This document shows, in pieces, positions 39,027 through 41,851 of a stretch of 41,851 nucleotides of DNA. This stretch comes from an uncultured Saprospiraceae bacterium (GTDB lineage Bacteria > Bacteroidota > Bacteroidia > Chitinophagales > Saprospiraceae). The stretch's first letter is position 1. The number at the start of each line of letters is the position of its first letter. The DNA lies in the NCBI GenBank assembly GCA_938028705.1, contig CALIZI010000207.1, positions 1-41,851 of the forward strand, given 5' to 3'. A program made the position numbers and the translations under genes. The notes beneath the pieces were generated by a model. The model made no database searches. It saw only the letters and a program-made list of their open reading frames with translations, and had not been told where the DNA came from.

Positions 39027-39305
39027 ATGACATTAAATTTAGACAATAGAAAACAGCAACTCATCCAACGAATTGCCCAAATCAAAGAGGAAAAACACCT
39101 TTTGATGTTGGAGCGATATATGACTGATATTGAGCAAGAAAGTATTGATTTGGAAGCTATTTTTAAACCTGCGAAAAAGACCATTACAGTCGAAGAACTC
39201 ATTGAAGAACAAAATTATAAAGGTATTGACAAAGCAAAAATGGATAGACTAATTGAAGAAATGGATATGCAAGAACCTTTGGAAGATTTACTGAAAATGT
39301 TATAA
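39027..39305 (+). CDS. Antitoxin-like small protein without a toxin
   Basis: 92 residues. Helical and charged: DNRKQQLIQRIAQIKEEKHL, a disordered linker (FKPAKKTITVEELIEEQ) and a tail KMDRLIEEMDMQEPLEDLLK. This two-part design with an EQxYKG...EEMDxQEPLE tail is common in Bacteroidota antitoxins for PIN or RelE toxins. The next gene is the aldolase 80 bases on, so no toxin is present. It could instead pair with the 38442 protein six bases upstream. Confidence 0.6.
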   Translation: MTLNLDNRKQQLIQRIAQIKEEKHLLMLERYMTDIEQESIDLEAIFKPAKKTITVEELIEEQNYKGIDKAKMDRLIEEMDMQEPLEDLLKML

Positions 39306-39385
39306 ACATCAATCCCAACCAACAAATCTAACTCCAATTTTTCCTACTACAACACCACGACACATCAACACATCAACACGCTTAC

Positions 39386-40438
39386 ATGCAAGCAAATTTT
39401 AAGATACTCGACACGACCATTCGTGACGGCAGTTACGCCATTAATTTCAACTTTACGGCGAGCGATACCGCGATAATTTCTAAGAAATTGGAAGAAGCGG
39501 GGATTCCCTATATCGAAATTGGTCATGGCGTAGGTTTCAATGGCAGCGAAAGGCACGGCAAGGCACTCGAAACCGACGAAGCCTACCTCAAAGCCACCGC
39601 CGAAGTCCTCACGACCTCAAAATTCGGGATGTTTTGCATACCGGGCATTGCGCGATTGAGCGATATTGATATGGCGGCGGAATATGGAATGGGCTTCGTG
39701 CGTGTCGGTACGAATGTGACGGAAGCCGAACTGTCAAAACCCTTTATCGAAAAGGCAAAAAGCAAGGGCATGTTGGTCGCCGCCAATTTTATGAAATCCT
39801 ATGGCTTATCGCCAAAGGAATTTGCTCAAAAGGTCAAACTCTCCGAATCTTATGGCGCAGATACGGTGTATGTTGTTGATTCTGCGGGTGGTATGTTTCC
39901 CAAAGATGTTCGTGCTTACTACGAAGCCATCCGCGAAGTGACGGATATTTCGCTCGGTTTTCATGGTCACAACAACCTGATGCTCGGTAATGCCAACACG
40001 CTCGAAGCCGTAGAATGTGGTTATAATATCGTAGATACTTCGCTGCAAGGCATGGGAAGAAGTGCGGGAAATGCCTGTACAGAAACCCTCGTCGCGGCAC
40101 TCATCAAACTGGGTTACGACCTCAACTACGACTACCGTGCCTTGCTCGACATCGGACAGACTTACATCATGCCACTCTACAGTAGCAACGGGCGACACCC
40201 ACTCGACATCACCGCCGGATTCGCTGATTTTCATACGAGTTATATGCGGATGATTCACAAATACTCGTCGAAATACTCTGTTGACCCCGTCCTGTTGATG
40301 CAGGAAATCACCAAAATTGACAAGGTGAGTGTCAAGGAAAGTGATTTGGATAAATTGGCAAGCGAACTCGAAAAAGAAGAGAATTTGTATATCGGAAAAT
40401 TTAATTTTAGTCGCTATTTCGGGGAAGAACAAAATTGA
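39386..40438 (+). CDS. HMGL/DRE-TIM-type aldolase
   Basis: 350 residues. LDTTIRDGSYAINF carries the D-x-T-x-R-D-G core of the DRE-TIM metallolyases; VDSAGGMFP, GFHGHNNLMLG (the metal-binding HxH) and DTSLQGMGRSAGN are like 4-hydroxy-2-oxovalerate aldolase. It lacks the DmpG C-terminal communication region. In surface-glycan loci such enzymes probably form or split a keto-acid intermediate of an unusual sugar; with the D-2-hydroxyacid dehydrogenase at 5960 a side-chain pathway is possible. CA-rich leader upstream. Confidence 0.8.
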   Translation: MQANFKILDTTIRDGSYAINFNFTASDTAIISKKLEEAGIPYIEIGHGVGFNGSERHGKALETDEAYLKATAEVLTTSKFGMFCIPGIARLSDIDMAAEYGMGFVRVGTNVTEAELSKPFIEKAKSKGMLVAANFMKSYGLSPKEFAQKVKLSESYGADTVYVVDSAGGMFPKDVRAYYEAIREVTDISLGFHGHNNLMLGNANTLEAVECGYNIVDTSLQGMGRSAGNACTETLVAALIKLGYDLNYDYRALLDIGQTYIMPLYSSNGRHPLDITAGFADFHTSYMRMIHKYSSKYSVDPVLLMQEITKIDKVSVKESDLDKLASELEKEENLYIGKFNFSRYFGEEQN

Positions 40439-40607
40439 AAAATTTTAAAAATGCTCTAAAGACAAAGACACATAATTCACGTTGATTTTGTCTTTAAATT
40501 AAAAATAATATTTATATTTATTTAATAATATTAAAATTTATTAATTGTAAATTAAGCGAAAACATCGTCACAAATCCACCCTTTTCAAGCCAAATGACAA
40601 GAAGTAA

Positions 40608-41111
40608 ATAGATTTTTGCGACTGGGTTTTGGTTTCTTTCCGTACCGACATTGCAAAAAATACCGAGATAGCCATGACCGCCGCAGTGCTTAAAAAAGAT
40701 GGCACATTTGATTTTCCTAAGCGCGACGTACTACCGATAGGCGTGGCTGATGCCGTCTATATCGTCGTAGAACATCGCAATCATATTGGTATTATGAGCC
40801 CCAATCCGATTGAGATAAACAACGGTGTTTTGGCTTACGATTTTACACTCAATGACAGCTACCGAGATGCAACGGGTTTTGGTCAAAAACAACTACCCAC
40901 AGGTGAATGGGTGATGTTTACAGGAGATGCGAGTCAATTAGATATGCCAAGTTTTGATATTAACGGGGCAGATAAAGCAATTTGGGTGCTTAATAATGGT
41001 ATTTTTGATTATTATTCATCACCGGATTTCGATTTGAATGGAGATGTCAACGGGCAGGATAAATCATTATGGGATAGCAATAATGGTATCTCTTCGCGAG
41101 TTCCGAAATAA
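40608..41111 (+). pseudogene. C-terminal remnant of a large secreted protein
   Basis: The frame is open from a TAA at 40605-40607, with no start codon or signal peptide before conserved sequence (CDWVLVSFRTDIAKNTEIAM) begins. It ends with two dockerin-like or EF-hand-like repeats, DINGADKAIWVLNNG and DLNGDVNGQDKSLWDSNNG, then SRVPK, the usual end of long Bacteroidota surface or hemagglutinin-like proteins. A GTG at 40629 could start a 160-residue product but would lack export. I infer a 5'-truncated fragment. Confidence 0.7.
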
Positions 41112-41113
41112 CC

Positions 41114-41257
41114 GTACAGGCGACTTCAGTCGCCATGTTGAAAATAAAATAATTTGTAAACATTCGCCATGTTGAAAATAAAATAATTTGTAAACATTTC
41201 ATTTATAATAAATTATAAATGGACACACACGCACATGGCGATTGAAATTGCCTGTAC
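41114..41257. repeat. Second GTACAGGCG gene-end repeat with 34-base duplication
   Basis: The 25-base arms at 41114-41138 and 41233-41257 match at 22 of 25 and belong to the family at 2122-2231. The left inner palindrome GGCGACT-TC-AGTCGCC is perfect; the right (GGCGATT-GA-AATTGCC) keeps pairing through one G-U in RNA. Between the arms a 34-base unit is perfectly duplicated in tandem (41131-41164 and 41165-41198). The element starts two bases after the stop and ends five bases before the next ATG. Confidence 0.85.
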
Positions 41258-41262
41258 AGAAT

Positions 41263-41706
41263 ATGAAAAGCATCATTACGATAGCATTTTTAATCATTGC
41301 CAATGCAGCATCCGCACACGATATTGCATTAGCGATGTACAGTATTTCGCAAGAAAAAAACACCCTCAAAATCACCATTGAAATAGATAAAGAGGATTTG
41401 GAAAATGTTATTGATATAGAAAAAATATCTATCAAAAAATACCTTAAAAACAATATGATTTGGACGATAAATAACAAACAAAAATCATTTAAAATCAATA
41501 AAATACAATCTAAAGACGAATTATATCACATCGAATGTATCGTCAAAAAAATTCCAAAAAACATCAAAAATATCCACGTCAAAAATACCATTCTCATTGA
41601 TACCGTAGAGCAACATTCTAATGTATTGAATTTTGAGCTGAATGGTTCAGAACGTACTTTTAGATTGCATAAAGAAAGGGTGGAGACGGTTGTGGAATAT
41701 CTGTAA
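41263..41706 (+). CDS. Exported DUF6702-like protein
   Basis: 147 residues from the ATG at 41263. SIITIAFLIIANAASAHDIA is a signal peptide ending at Ala-Ser-Ala. The rest resembles the small Bacteroidota DUF6702 proteins: an Ig-like beta fold beginning with ALAMYSISQEKNTLKITIEI, DLENVI, and a C-terminal VLNFELNGSERTFRLHKE. Usually periplasmic and of unknown function, often next to peptidases or TonB receptors. Confidence 0.68.
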   Translation: MKSIITIAFLIIANAASAHDIALAMYSISQEKNTLKITIEIDKEDLENVIDIEKISIKKYLKNNMIWTINNKQKSFKINKIQSKDELYHIECIVKKIPKNIKNIHVKNTILIDTVEQHSNVLNFELNGSERTFRLHKERVETVVEYL

Positions 41707-41723
41707 TTTGGATAGTGTTCGAC

Positions 41724-41846
41724 AAAAATAGGGTACACTCGTCAGACGAATATTTTATAGAAAAACCAGCGTTTGGCTTCTTAAATATCCGGTTTTAGCA
41801 AAGGGCTTCGTCAGACGAGTATCGCTTTTAGACGCACCCTATTTTT
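41724..41846. repeat. Nested inverted repeat at the right edge
   Basis: AAAAATAGGGT (41724-41734) is perfectly complementary to 41836-41846. Inside, ACTCGTCAGACGAA (41737-41750) and 41807-41820 are 13/14 complementary, and each is itself a palindrome around CGTC-A-GACG. The element begins 18 bases after the last gene's stop and extends to the end of the window. Confidence 0.78.
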
Positions 41847-41851
41847 CTCGA

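Noticed and set aside
1-41851. Prophage or integrative element as the source of the cargo
   Set aside because: No integrase, transposase, structural or conjugation gene and no tRNA attachment site is visible; cargo is scattered singly among sugar genes.

Overview
The window looks like a chromosomal segment of a Bacteroidota member, with a Saprospiria-like flavour (the class is inference). Supporting signs are a UpxY-type NusG paralogue in the polysaccharide locus, several promoters matching the Bacteroidota form (TTTG/TTGA, 19-20 nt, then TAnnTTTG-like), almost no Shine-Dalgarno sites, a DUF6702-like exported protein and the tail of a large secreted protein. Nearly every gene is on the + strand. 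I see no rRNA, tRNA, CRISPR array, insertion sequence or prophage.

The backbone is a surface-glycan locus centred on nonulosonic (sialic-acid-like) sugars. Set A (about 1.1-8.6 kb) holds a UDP-GlcNAc C4-epimerase-like SDR, a NeuB-family synthase, a small membrane methyltransferase, a NeuC-type hydrolysing 2-epimerase, a UpxY antiterminator, a D-2-hydroxyacid dehydrogenase, a CMP-sugar synthetase and a pseudaminic-acid-associated methylase. Set B is spread over 16-40 kb: PseB, a family-2 glycosyltransferase, a second NeuB/PseI-type synthase, a PseH-like GNAT enzyme, a sulfotransferase, an SGNH-like membrane protein, PseF, a GT-C-like membrane protein, a capsule-type glycosyltransferase and an HMGL-type aldolase. 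A Wzt-type ABC ATPase with a C-terminal cargo domain (11 kb) points to export of the glycan; its permease, PseC and PseG are not in the window.

Accessory cargo is threaded between the sugar genes. It includes an Rpn-type nuclease, an orphan HigA, an ABC-ATPase/RloB pair (PARIS/OLD-like logic), a UDG-like protein, a GHKL-ATPase/nuclease fusion followed by two small genes, a two-methylase restriction-modification system with a HARE-HTH endonuclease, an ADP-ribosyltransferase-like protein with an overlapping partner, a SecB-like chaperone beside a MazF module, a second MazF module, a ParDE module whose toxin is broken, a truncated nucleotidyltransferase, a retropepsin-like protein and two paralogous proteins of unknown function. 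Several cargo blocks carry their own Bacteroidota-type promoter, which the sugar genes mostly lack.

The most unusual feature is in the spacers. Many gaps are filled by an inverted repeat whose left arm starts at, or inside, the upstream stop codon and whose right arm ends next to the next start codon. In several elements each arm is itself a palindrome, and in one element paired base changes preserve that inner palindrome. Two cargo blocks (the UDG-like gene and the RloAB pair) are bracketed by direct repeats, which suggests cassette-like insertion.
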